From positions 1 through 64,000 of the forward strand of contig JAGCPZ010000068.1 of assembly GCA_017965445.1 (NCBI GenBank): a stretch of 64,000 nt of DNA, in the 5' to 3' direction. The translations under genes were made by a program, and so were the position numbers. Within the stretch, counting starts at the first letter, position 1; every line of letters begins with the position of its first letter. The stretch comes from Fibrobacter sp. (GTDB lineage: Bacteria; Fibrobacterota; Fibrobacteria; Fibrobacterales; Fibrobacteraceae). Positions 37,995 to 45,715 of the stretch are shown here, piece by piece. Under the pieces are notes generated by a model. That model made no database searches and was not told where the DNA came from. It saw nothing but the letters and a program-made list of their open reading frames with translations.

Positions 37995-38187
37995 AATGGG
38001 TTATGGGGTCGCCCGCTACAGCGGGCTTTGGGGTATGGGGTTATGGGGTAAGCTGCATGAGGTTTTTGGATGGTCACATTCGTAAAACTCTGAGGTAAGG
38101 AAAAAGAATAAAACAAGCTCAAAGCGAAGCGAGCTCAAAGCACCGCAGGTGCGACCCCAAAGCGAAGCGACCTCACACCTCATACTC
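37985..38187. repeat. mosaic of small repeats between folA and rlmH
   Basis: Contains a GCCCGCTACAGCGGGC hairpin, GGGGTAT/GGGGTTA 7-mer steps (about 38031-38051), AAAGCGAAGCGAGCTC repeated twice, and ACCTCACACCTCATACTCCTACC with 7-bp spacing. No gene is seen. Confidence 0.65.
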
Positions 38188-38649
38188 CTACCTATGATGA
38201 TACGGGTGATTCTGCATGACCATCTGGACGCGGTAGAGCTGTTCAGCCGTGATAATCCGCGCATGGTCGTGGGTAAAAGTCAACGGGGAAAGGCTCAAAA
38301 GCAAGTCGGCGGACTTCTTGAGGTTTTCGTCGATGCCGTAAGCCGAACCTATCAAAAACACGATATTTCCAGGAAAACGGGCCTGTAACGTATCGGCGAG
38401 CTTCACCGTGTCCATGAGCTTGCCTTCTTCGGAAAGAATCACGCGGCGGTACTCGTTACGCGGGAATTTTTTCTCGAAAAGGGCGGCTTCCTGGGCAAGC
38501 GCCTGGGCGTGGTCGTCAATTTTGGATTCCTTGAGCTCAACAACTTCTAGCGGCATTGCCGAACCGCGCAAACGCTTCACATACTTTTCGACTTCGTCCG
38601 CAATCAGCGGCGAACCAGCACGACCGAAAACAGCGAGAATCCATTTCAT
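38188..38649 (-). CDS. rlmH: 23S rRNA (pseudouridine1915-N3)-methyltransferase RlmH
   Basis: 153 residues, normal size. SAM-binding knot motif FLIGSAYG and the C-terminal THDHARIITAEQLYR...YHHR are the family hallmarks. It methylates pseudouridine 1915 in helix 69 of 23S rRNA. Between the phosphoesterase gene and folA, all on the minus strand. Confidence 0.95.
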   Translation of the reverse strand: MKWILAVFGRAGSPLIADEVEKYVKRLRGSAMPLEVVELKESKIDDHAQALAQEAALFEKKFPRNEYRRVILSEEGKLMDTVKLADTLQARFPGNIVFLIGSAYGIDENLKKSADLLLSLSPLTFTHDHARIITAEQLYRVQMVMQNHPYHHR

Positions 38650-38800
38650 AGGGCTATGAGGTCGGGCCTACGGCCCTTTGAGGTATGAGCGATGAGCAAA
38701 TAAAACATCAAAAACCTTTCTACATTTTCAGGGCGAACTTCAGCAAACAACCTCACCCCCCAAAGGGAGCCCCATGGGCGACCGAGCTCACACCCCATAG

Positions 38801-39529
38801 CTATCTTCCTACACTTAACCGGTCGATGAGGAACGAGGGCATTCCGGCCTTTTTCATGCGGTTCTGCGTCTCGCGGATGTCGTATTCCACACGGATAAGC
38901 CGCACGCACTTTGTTTCGGTATCCAGCAGGCACCAGCAGGCTCGCGGGTCGCGGTCGCGGGGCTGCCCCACGCTGCCGACGTTCACCAGCAATCGTTCCG
39001 TATTGGCAATCACGTACTCGTATTCGTCGAGAATCTTCGGAATCGCCATGGGGCGGCTTGCAATGATGACCGGGCTATGCGTATGGCCGACAAAACAGTA
39101 ACGTTCCGAGAAATGGTCGAACGCGTTCAGTGCATCTTCGAGGTCCGTCACATAGACCCAATCCGCCGGGGACAATGGCGATGCATGCACAAAACAGATA
39201 TCGTTTTCTTCCTGGATGTACGGGAGAGAGCGGATATAGGCTACGGATTCCTTGGACAAATGTTTCTGTGTCCATTCGACCGCCTGTTTCGCATAAGGAT
39301 TGAATCCAGAACTCGTTTCGTATTTGACCGCAACGCTATCGTGGTTTCCAATCAAGCAAATATCCATGTTCTCTTTGACCAAATCGACACACTCATCAGC
39401 ATCGACACCATATCCCACAATATCACCAAGACATACTCTCCGTTCAACGCCATTATCACGCATGGACTGGAGAACAGCCTCAAATGCGGTAGCATTGGAA
39501 TGGATATCAGAACAAATACCGTAAAGCAT
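38801..39529 (-). CDS. metallophosphoesterase family protein
   Basis: 242 residues with the calcineurin-like motifs: DIHSN, GDIVGYG, GNHD, and the late CFVGHTHSPV. This matches the YfcE/PrpE-like group (PF12850). Binds two metals and cleaves phosphoesters; the natural substrate is unknown. First gene of the minus-strand run leading to rlmH and folA. Confidence 0.88.
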   Translation of the reverse strand: MLYGICSDIHSNATAFEAVLQSMRDNGVERRVCLGDIVGYGVDADECVDLVKENMDICLIGNHDSVAVKYETSSGFNPYAKQAVEWTQKHLSKESVAYIRSLPYIQEENDICFVHASPLSPADWVYVTDLEDALNAFDHFSERYCFVGHTHSPVIIASRPMAIPKILDEYEYVIANTERLLVNVGSVGQPRDRDPRACWCLLDTETKCVRLIRVEYDIRETQNRMKKAGMPSFLIDRLSVGR

Positions 39530-39611
39530 GCCTGTAATTTAGAAAAAACAAATATATGTAGGCAGCCCCGCTTTACTCGCCTTACGCAAAAGTTACTAAA
39601 TTTATGTGCGT

Positions 39612-40232
39612 ATGGTAGTCATTCAAGATAGAATGAAGGTGAGCATCGCCTACACCCTCAGAGAAGGCAGACGGATTCTCGAAGAAGTCCCAGCATCCCA
39701 ACCCTTTGTATATATCCACGGATACAACAACATCATTCCTGGACTCGAAGACGCCCTAACTGGGAGACGCCTGGGAGAAAGGTTCACTGTGAATATACCG
39801 GCGAGCCTCGGATACGGAGAATACCGCAACGACCTAATCCTCACTGTTCCCAAAGAAGAACTCCGCGATGTCGGGGAACTATGGCTTGGCATGGAACTTG
39901 AAATGTTCCAGGACAACGACATGCGCGAATTCCAGTTGCCGGACACTGCCGAAGAATTTGTAAACGACCTGAATTTGGACGACGAAGACGGTCAAAACGA
40001 CGGCATCTACACCGTCAAGGAAATTCTGGAAGATTCTGTCATCGTTGACGGGAACCACCCGTTTGCGGGCAAGGACCTCGTTTTTAACGTCGAAGTTGTG
40101 GATATCGCTGAAGCGAGCTTCACCGAGCTGGAGTCCGGATTCCCGGACGAAGACGACTACGACGACAGCTACGACAGCTACGACAATCGCCTTGGCGACG
40201 ATTTTGATTCTAACGAAAGGAGATGGCACTGA
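39612..40232 (+). CDS. slyD: SlyD-like FKBP-type peptidyl-prolyl isomerase
   Basis: About 206 residues from ATG 39612; a GTG two codons earlier is possible. VVIQDRMKVSIAYTLREG aligns with the SlyD start, and GYNNIIPGLEDALTGRRLGERF and ASLGYGEY match the FKBP and IF domains. It ends in an Asp/Tyr-rich acidic tail instead of the His-rich metal-binding tail of E. coli SlyD. TAAATTTA lies 7 bp before the ATG. The stop overlaps the rpiA start (TGATG). Confidence 0.85.
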   Translation: MVVIQDRMKVSIAYTLREGRRILEEVPASQPFVYIHGYNNIIPGLEDALTGRRLGERFTVNIPASLGYGEYRNDLILTVPKEELRDVGELWLGMELEMFQDNDMREFQLPDTAEEFVNDLNLDDEDGQNDGIYTVKEILEDSVIVDGNHPFAGKDLVFNVEVVDIAEASFTELESGFPDEDDYDDSYDSYDNRLGDDFDSNERRWH

Positions 40233-40921
40233 TGGCTTCGATGGATGAACTCAAGAAAGCTGCAGGTGTTCGCGCTGCGGACATGATCAAGGACGGAATG
40301 ACGGTCGGTCTCGGGACCGGCAGCACGGCGGCCCACATGGTGAACCGACTCGCCGAGCGCATCAAGACCGAAGGCATCCACGTCGTTGGCGTTTCGACCA
40401 GCTGGAGCACGACGCTCCAATGCCGTAGCCTCGGCATCCCGCTCAAGGAAATGGGCGAAGTCTCCCACCTCGACATGGTTATCGACGGCGCCGACGAAAT
40501 CGACCCGCAGCGTAACCTCATCAAGGGCCGCGGAGCCGCGCACCTCCTCGAAAAGATAGTCGCCTCCATGACGGACAACTACGTGATTATCGCCGACTCC
40601 GGCAAGGCCGTGCAGCAGCTCGGCACCAAGTTCGCCGTACCGCTCGAAATCATCCCGGGCGCTATCGCCGTCGTCACCGAACGCGTGAAAAAACTCGGTG
40701 GCGAAGTCAAGGTGCGCATGGGAGCTCCAGGCAAGGACGGCCCGGTCATTAGCGACTCAGGCAACCTCATCGCCGATGCGAAGTTCGCCCCCATCGCAGA
40801 CCCGGACAAACTCGCCCGCGACCTCGAACATATCGTGGGCATTGTCGGTCATGGCCTGTTCATCGGCATGGCAACGAAAGTCATCCTCGCCGACGAAGCG
40901 AAAGGATTGATAGAGTTTTAA
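40232..40921 (+). CDS. rpiA: ribose-5-phosphate isomerase A
   Basis: 229 residues from ATG 40232, which overlaps the slyD stop and has AAAGGAG 8 bp upstream; an ATG at 40223 lies inside that site. GLGTGSTAAHM, DGADEID and KGRGAAHLLEKI are the RpiA signatures (general base Asp and phosphate loop). It interconverts ribose-5-P and ribulose-5-P. Translationally coupled to slyD. Confidence 0.95.
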   Translation: MASMDELKKAAGVRAADMIKDGMTVGLGTGSTAAHMVNRLAERIKTEGIHVVGVSTSWSTTLQCRSLGIPLKEMGEVSHLDMVIDGADEIDPQRNLIKGRGAAHLLEKIVASMTDNYVIIADSGKAVQQLGTKFAVPLEIIPGAIAVVTERVKKLGGEVKVRMGAPGKDGPVISDSGNLIADAKFAPIADPDKLARDLEHIVGIVGHGLFIGMATKVILADEAKGLIEF

Positions 40922-40926
40922 TATTA

Positions 40927-40961
40927 AGTTATTAGTTAATAGATACTAGTTACTAGTGATT
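40927..40961. repeat. 7-bp-period array (AGTTACT type)
   Basis: Five in-phase 7-mers directly after rpiA: AGTTATT, AGTTAAT, AGATACT, AGTTACT, AGTGATT. Confidence 0.85.
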
Positions 40962-40977
40962 GCAATAAGGACTCATT

Positions 40978-41006
40978 GAAAAAGGCTCCCCGCAGGGAGT
41001 CCTTTT
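40978..41006 (+). terminator. terminator of slyD-rpiA
   Basis: AAAAGGCTCCC CGCA GGGAGTCCTTTT, with one bulged T. It lies 57 bp beyond the rpiA stop. Confidence 0.75.
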
Positions 41007-41044
41007 CAATATCCTAGAACCTGTAACCAGAAAACGATCACCTA

Positions 41045-41965
41045 TTACGCGTTCTCAAATGTCCAGCGGATGTGTTCATCCAAGAATTCATGGGCATCAA
41101 AGGCGAGATTGAAATAGTCTTTGATTTTTTGAACGCTGTAGAGCATGGGATCATCGCCCCAGCCCGTGTCAACTTCCACGATTTTCGACTTGCAGCCAGG
41201 CTTGAGGGCAATCATCTTTTCGGCAATTTCTTTCCAGCTAATCCATTCGGAACCAAGTCCGAGGAAGATTTCTTCGTTCAGGTCCGATTCCAGCAATTTC
41301 ATATAAATTTCAGCTTGCTGCGAAGCGTGGATAAATTGCGTGCCATCGTTCTTGATAATTTGTATGTCACGGTCTTCCTTGACGGCGTAAGCCATTTCAA
41401 AGAAACGGCGGTCCGGCTGCGAACAGCCATCGGGAAAAGCAGGATTCCCGAACGTATAGCCCGGACGGATGATGTTGCGCTTCATCGTCACTTGCGGGAA
41501 CTGGCTCCCGAAGCCATGACTGAAACCGAGCACAAAAGCCTCGCCCGCCGCCTTGGTCGCGCCATAAAGGTCTATCGGCAAATTGCTCGTCGATTCGCGC
41601 ATTTCAGAACGCACACGTCCCATAGCCGCCGTACTGCTGGTATAAATAAATTTCTTGCAACCGGCACGTGCAGCCATTTCCAAAAGAGTAATCGTCGCAC
41701 GAGTGTCGTTCATGAGCATCGCACTCGGGGTATCGCCCCAACCGAGAGCCACGTGAATGCAGGCATCACAGCCAACGAGTCCCGCGTCCATTTTTTCGAA
41801 ATCCGTCAATGCGGCTTCGACAAACGTTACATTCGGATTCGACCTCAAAGTCGGAACCTTGTTCGGGTGGCGTGTCGCAACAACGACTTCATGTCCACAT
41901 GCCAAAAGGGCCTTGACCACATAATGCCCAATAAAGCCGGTTCCACCCGTAACAAAGACTCGCAT
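41045..41965 (-). CDS. NAD-dependent epimerase/dehydratase (extended SDR)
   Basis: 306 residues. Rossmann motif VTGGTGFIGHYVV at the N-terminus, catalytic Ser in YTSSTAAMG and YxxxK in YGATKAAGE. Substrate unknown; nucleotide-sugar epimerases and dihydroflavonol-reductase-like enzymes share the fold. AAAGGAGATAAT precedes the ATG. Gene is single, not next to sugar genes. Confidence 0.88.
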   Translation of the reverse strand: MRVFVTGGTGFIGHYVVKALLACGHEVVVATRHPNKVPTLRSNPNVTFVEAALTDFEKMDAGLVGCDACIHVALGWGDTPSAMLMNDTRATITLLEMAARAGCKKFIYTSSTAAMGRVRSEMRESTSNLPIDLYGATKAAGEAFVLGFSHGFGSQFPQVTMKRNIIRPGYTFGNPAFPDGCSQPDRRFFEMAYAVKEDRDIQIIKNDGTQFIHASQQAEIYMKLLESDLNEEIFLGLGSEWISWKEIAEKMIALKPGCKSKIVEVDTGWGDDPMLYSVQKIKDYFNLAFDAHEFLDEHIRWTFENA

Positions 41966-42127
41966 ATTATCTCCTTTTTATCACGTGCTCTTCAATATAG
42001 ATTATATCACATAGTTCCGGCAAGAAAATAATAGTTTAATTTGCAGATTTTATACACTCTCAAAAGTTAGATAGCTCAAAGCCCCCACTCCAAACCTCTC
42101 ATCTTTGTTCATTCGCTTTATGCAGTT

Positions 42128-42169
42128 GTCGTCTCTTCTCTCGTCTCTCCACACTCCTCTCTATTTACT
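42128..42169. repeat. 7-bp-period array (AGAGACG type, minus orientation)
   Basis: Read on the minus strand: AGTAAAT, AGAGAGG, AGTGTGG, AGAGACG, AGAGAAG, AGACGAC, six in-phase units. It ends 32 bp before ddl. Confidence 0.8.
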
Positions 42170-42201
42170 AGATTAAACACAAAGATTTTAAAGAGGTTTT
42201 T

Positions 42202-43236
42202 ATGTCTCGTTTACGCGTTTTGGTTTTGATGGGCGGTCCATCTACTGAACATGATGTTTCTGTCGTCAGCGGCACCGGCGTTGTGCGCGCCATGGATCCG
42301 GAAAAGTACAACATCCACCCCGTGCTCATCGATAAAGACGGCACTTGGCATTGGTCTTCCCGCGAACTCTCTCCGTACCAGAAAACGAATTTTTCCGTCA
42401 ACTATTTCCATAGTCTTGAAGGAACAGCAGCAAACAAGAAGAAATCCCCGGCGCTTTCGGAACTTCCGTCTGCCGATATCGCGTTCCTTGCGTTGCACGG
42501 CAAATGGGGCGAAGACGGCCACATCCAGGCGATGCTCGAAAACTGGAATATTCCATACACGGGCTGCGGTCTCCTCGCTTCGGCCTTGGCAATGGACAAA
42601 ATCAAGACGAAAGAAATCTACCGCGCCAACAACATCCCGACTCCGCCATACCGCGTCATCTGGAAGCACGATTTTACCGGTGACACCCTCGTGAACGTCT
42701 CGGATGAACTCGGATTTCCATTGGTCATCAAGGACCCGCTGGGAGGTTCTTCCATCGGCATCGGCATAGCAAAGAATCTTGACGAAGCCGGAAAAATTGC
42801 TCAGGACTTGTTCAAGGATACGAACCGCCTGCTCTGCGAAAAGTTCATCGCCGGCGGCGAAGCCAGCTGCGGCTACATCGAAGGCGAAAAGCCTTTGCCG
42901 CCCACCGAAATGCGCATGACGACCCGCGAATACTTCGACTTTGAAGCGAAGTACAACGGCGAATGCCAAGAAGTCACTCCGGCAGAATTTGCACCGGAAC
43001 TCACCGCACGCATCCAGGAACTCGTGAAAAACGCCCATTACGCTTTGGGCGGCGCGGGCTACAGCCGCACGGATGTCCGCATCACCAAGGACGGTGAACT
43101 ATTCGCCATTGAAACGAATACGCTCCCGGGCATGACTCCGACGTCGCTGTTGCCGCAACAGGCTGCTTGCGTCGGCATCACCTACAGCCAGCTTATCGAC
43201 CTCATCATCGACAAGAGCCTGGAGATAAAGCGTTAA
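42202..43236 (+). CDS. ddl: D-alanine--D-alanine ligase
   Basis: 344 residues. N-terminal LMGGPSTEHDVSVVSG, ATP-grasp loop KDPLGGSSIGIG and C-terminal ETNTLPGMTPTSLLPQQA are characteristic. It makes D-Ala-D-Ala for peptidoglycan. AAAGAGG upstream. Confidence 0.96.
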   Translation: MSRLRVLVLMGGPSTEHDVSVVSGTGVVRAMDPEKYNIHPVLIDKDGTWHWSSRELSPYQKTNFSVNYFHSLEGTAANKKKSPALSELPSADIAFLALHGKWGEDGHIQAMLENWNIPYTGCGLLASALAMDKIKTKEIYRANNIPTPPYRVIWKHDFTGDTLVNVSDELGFPLVIKDPLGGSSIGIGIAKNLDEAGKIAQDLFKDTNRLLCEKFIAGGEASCGYIEGEKPLPPTEMRMTTREYFDFEAKYNGECQEVTPAEFAPELTARIQELVKNAHYALGGAGYSRTDVRITKDGELFAIETNTLPGMTPTSLLPQQAACVGITYSQLIDLIIDKSLEIKR

Positions 43237-43239
43237 GCC

Positions 43240-43388
43240 GCTTCGCGGCTTTGGGCTATGAGGTATGAGCGCGGACCTTACGGTCCTATGAGGTATGAGT
43301 TTTTTAACTCTTAGCCCAAGCCTCAAAGCGGAGCGAGCCGAGAGGCACAACGTGCCGACCCCATACCCAAAATTCAAAAAGCCGGGCA
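43240..43388. repeat. mosaic of small repeats between ddl and tsaB
   Basis: GCCGCTTCGCGGC hairpin, GGCTATGAGGTATGAGC steps repeated (CTATGAGGTATGAG at about 43254 and 43287), and CAAAGCGGAGCGAGCC. Similar in style to 37985-38187. No gene seen. Confidence 0.6.
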
Positions 43389-43437
43389 ATCAACCAACAA
43401 CCAATGACTATTGACCAACGACTATTGACCAATGACC
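43389..43437. repeat. 7-bp-period array running into the tsaB start codon
   Basis: Seven in-phase 7-mers: ATCAACC, AACAACC, AATGACT, ATTGACC, AACGACT, ATTGACC, AATGACC. The last unit contains the tsaB ATG (43432). Confidence 0.88.
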
Positions 43438-44064
43438 AACTTCGACTTAATAGTAGATACCTCCCGCAAGGGAATTTCGATGGCACTTTGTGCGGACTCC
43501 GTTTACGAAGAAATCGTGGAACCGACAGGCAAAGGCGAAATTCTAAGCGCTAGCTTGGACTCGCTATTGAACAAAGTCGGAGCAACGCTCGATGACGTAA
43601 AGCGAGTCATGGTGACAGTCGGTCCGGGTTCGTTCAGCGGACTGCGCACGGGAGTTGCGTTCTGCCAAGGGCTTTGCTTTAGCGGCAAGCGCAACCTATA
43701 TGGCGTAACGACGTTGCAGGCACTCGCCTGTTTTTCGGGAGTCGCCGACAACGATACGGCGGTCGTCATCCGTGCACGCAACGGATTCTGGTACTTGCGG
43801 TTGGATGGCATCGAAAGCTTTATCGAAACCGCAGAAATTGTTGAACGGCTCAAGGCTAGTTCCGTGAAGAACGCCGTCGTCGATGCGGCTGCATTCGCCG
43901 ACGAAACGCTCACTGCAATTTTCAAGGACAAGGGAATTGCAACAACGCTCGATACGGACAAGCCGCTCAGCATGTGGTCTCCGCTTTTTGAAACGGTAAA
44001 GCCTTCGCTTATTCAAGAAGCGAACTACATCCAGCCATCGTACTTCGAGAAGTTGAGTAAGTAG
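43432..44064 (+). CDS. tsaB: tRNA threonylcarbamoyladenosine complex subunit TsaB
   Basis: 210 residues, normal size. LIVDTSRKGISMAL at the N-terminus and VTVGPGSFSGLRTGVAFCQGL are the TsaB signatures (ASKHA fold). With TsaD/TsaE it makes t6A37 on tRNAs. The start codon is the last repeat unit of one 7-bp array and the stop codon lies in the first units of the next, and no ribosome site is visible. rimI follows, a usual neighbour. Confidence 0.93.
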   Translation: MTNFDLIVDTSRKGISMALCADSVYEEIVEPTGKGEILSASLDSLLNKVGATLDDVKRVMVTVGPGSFSGLRTGVAFCQGLCFSGKRNLYGVTTLQALACFSGVADNDTAVVIRARNGFWYLRLDGIESFIETAEIVERLKASSVKNAVVDAAAFADETLTAIFKDKGIATTLDTDKPLSMWSPLFETVKPSLIQEANYIQPSYFEKLSK

Positions 44065-44119
44065 TAGGAAGTAGGAAGTAGGAAGTAGGCAGTAGGAAGT
44101 AGGCGGTAGACTGTAGACT
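44057..44119. repeat. 7-bp-period array (GTAGGAA type) covering the tsaB stop codon
   Basis: Nine in-phase 7-mers: GTAAGTA, GTAGGAA three times, GTAGGCA, GTAGGAA, GTAGGCG, GTAGACT twice. The stop TAG of tsaB (44062-44064) is inside. Confidence 0.92.
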
Positions 44120-44139
44120 GTTGAAAACAAGAAGAATGC

Positions 44140-44177
44140 GTCATTCTGAACGAAACGAAGTGGAGTGAAGAATCCAG
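44140..44177. repeat. GTCATTCTGAACG...GAAGAATCCAG element
   Basis: Same dispersed element as 982-1014, 35591-35685 and 63537-63571, in the reverse orientation. It lies 40 bp before rimI. Confidence 0.7.
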
Positions 44178-44217
44178 TAAAGTCTTGTAATTAGAGGTGC
44201 ATAAAAAGGAATCACAA

Positions 44218-44688
44218 ATGCAAATTCGCAAGATGACAGAAAATGATTTGCCAAAAGTTCTCGAACTGCAACGGGAACTGGCGTTTCAGGATTGGAACGA
44301 GAAACAGTTCCTGTCCGAAATTCGCGCAAGCTATGCTTGTTGCGTCGTCTGCGAATCTTTAAGAACAACGGATGGTAGCGTCCCAGACGGAATTCCCAAC
44401 GGGACACTCTTGGGCTATGCCATATTCCACTTGGTGGGACCGGACTCCGAACTGCTGAGCATCGCCACCCGCGAATCGGAACAGCGCAAAGGCATCGGCT
44501 CACAGCTTTTAAATGCAGGCCTTGCGCAGTTGACAGCCGATGACCAATGTTTTTTAGAAGTCCGCAACGGAAACGCCAAGGCACGCGCATTCTACGAGAA
44601 ACATGGATTCAAGCTGTACAATGTCCGTAAGAAATACTACGCCGACGGCGAAGACGCTGCCTTGTATAAATTTTCACCAACACGATAG
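44218..44688 (+). CDS. rimI: ribosomal-protein-alanine N-acetyltransferase (GNAT)
   Basis: 156 residues from ATG 44218 (AAGGAA 7 bp upstream; an ATG 21 bp earlier has none). GNAT core with ATRESEQRKGIGSQLL, the acetyl-CoA loop, and EVRNGNAKARAFYEKHGF, as in RimI. It acetylates the N-terminus of ribosomal protein S18 in E. coli. Next to tsaB, as in many genomes. Confidence 0.88.
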   Translation: MQIRKMTENDLPKVLELQRELAFQDWNEKQFLSEIRASYACCVVCESLRTTDGSVPDGIPNGTLLGYAIFHLVGPDSELLSIATRESEQRKGIGSQLLNAGLAQLTADDQCFLEVRNGNAKARAFYEKHGFKLYNVRKKYYADGEDAALYKFSPTR

Positions 44689-44700
44689 CAGGTAATTACT

Positions 44701-45714
44701 TTGTCAAATATTCTAAAATCCGACAAAAAGGATAGCCGTAAAAAAAAGAATTTCAGTTTGGGCATCGGCCTCCTGATTTTATTCGTCATCGCCGTCTTCA
44801 CGTACTTCGTATTTGAAAAAAGCGGACACTGGCTTGTAGAAGACGACGAGTTTGAACACGTCAAATGGGTAGCCGTTCTCGACGGACAAACTGCCGACCT
44901 CGAACGCAGCGACTATGTTGCAAACCTCTTGAAAGAAGGCATTGCAGATTCCGTTCTCATTCTCGGGCGACGTGCTTTCCGCGACCGTAGCAATTCCGAA
45001 TTCTACGCCGAAGACTTCATGAGACTCGGCTCATTCGACAGCAACGCAGTCTTTCTCGTCCCGCACAACGACCCCTCCACCATCAGCGAAGCGTACTCGC
45101 TCATTCCATGGCTCAAAAAACACGAAGCCGATACGGTTCTGCTCATCACCGGAGCATCGGCGACTTACCGCGTCAAGAGAATTTTCCAAAAGCTTTCGGG
45201 CAACAGCCCCGTTTACCTGACCAAGGATATTCACCACGTCACCTACAATCCCAAATGCTGGTACAGCAACCGTGAATCCCGCAAAGGTTGGCTTATCGGA
45301 TGGGCCTCTCTTATCGCTTCTTACTTTGACCTGTTCAACGCCGACACGCTTGAAGCCGCCGATTCATCCTATTACAAGCCAATTCGTTCCTATGCAGAAT
45401 ACAAACGCGATGTCCGCGCCAACGTCAATTTGCAAAAACTCCTTCCGAAGATTGAAGACAAGATAAAAAACGAATCTGAAAAAGATGCAATGAAGGATTC
45501 GACGACAGCTCCAGAAAAAGTTCAAGTCAAGGAACCTGCAAAAGAAAGTGCCAAGGAAGCCGTAAAGGATGCGGCCAAAGAAAAGGAAAAAGAAAAAGCT
45601 GCCGAAAAAGCACCAAGCGCCCCGAAAGGTGCGGTAAAAGAAACGAAAAAGGACGCGGTCAAGGAGCCTGCAAAGGCACCCGCTAAAGCCAAGGCGCCCA
45701 GTACAAAGAAATAG
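44701..45714 (+). CDS. membrane-anchored DUF218/YdcF-like protein with Lys/Ala/Glu-rich tail
   Basis: 337 residues from a TTG start 12 bp after rimI (no in-frame ATG near). One membrane helix (about 20-40) is followed by a DUF218-like domain: WVAVLDGQTADLERSDYVANLL, SVLILGRRAF and TVLLITGASATYRVKRIF. Family members (SanA/ElyC/YdcF) act in envelope integrity. Residues about 255-337 are a low-complexity tail of KEPAKE/KDAAKE repeats, histone-H1-like. Its stop is 1 bp from the stop of the converging GH9 gene. Confidence 0.65.
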   Translation: MSNILKSDKKDSRKKKNFSLGIGLLILFVIAVFTYFVFEKSGHWLVEDDEFEHVKWVAVLDGQTADLERSDYVANLLKEGIADSVLILGRRAFRDRSNSEFYAEDFMRLGSFDSNAVFLVPHNDPSTISEAYSLIPWLKKHEADTVLLITGASATYRVKRIFQKLSGNSPVYLTKDIHHVTYNPKCWYSNRESRKGWLIGWASLIASYFDLFNADTLEAADSSYYKPIRSYAEYKRDVRANVNLQKLLPKIEDKIKNESEKDAMKDSTTAPEKVQVKEPAKESAKEAVKDAAKEKEKEKAAEKAPSAPKGAVKETKKDAVKEPAKAPAKAKAPSTKK

Positions 45715-45715
45715 C

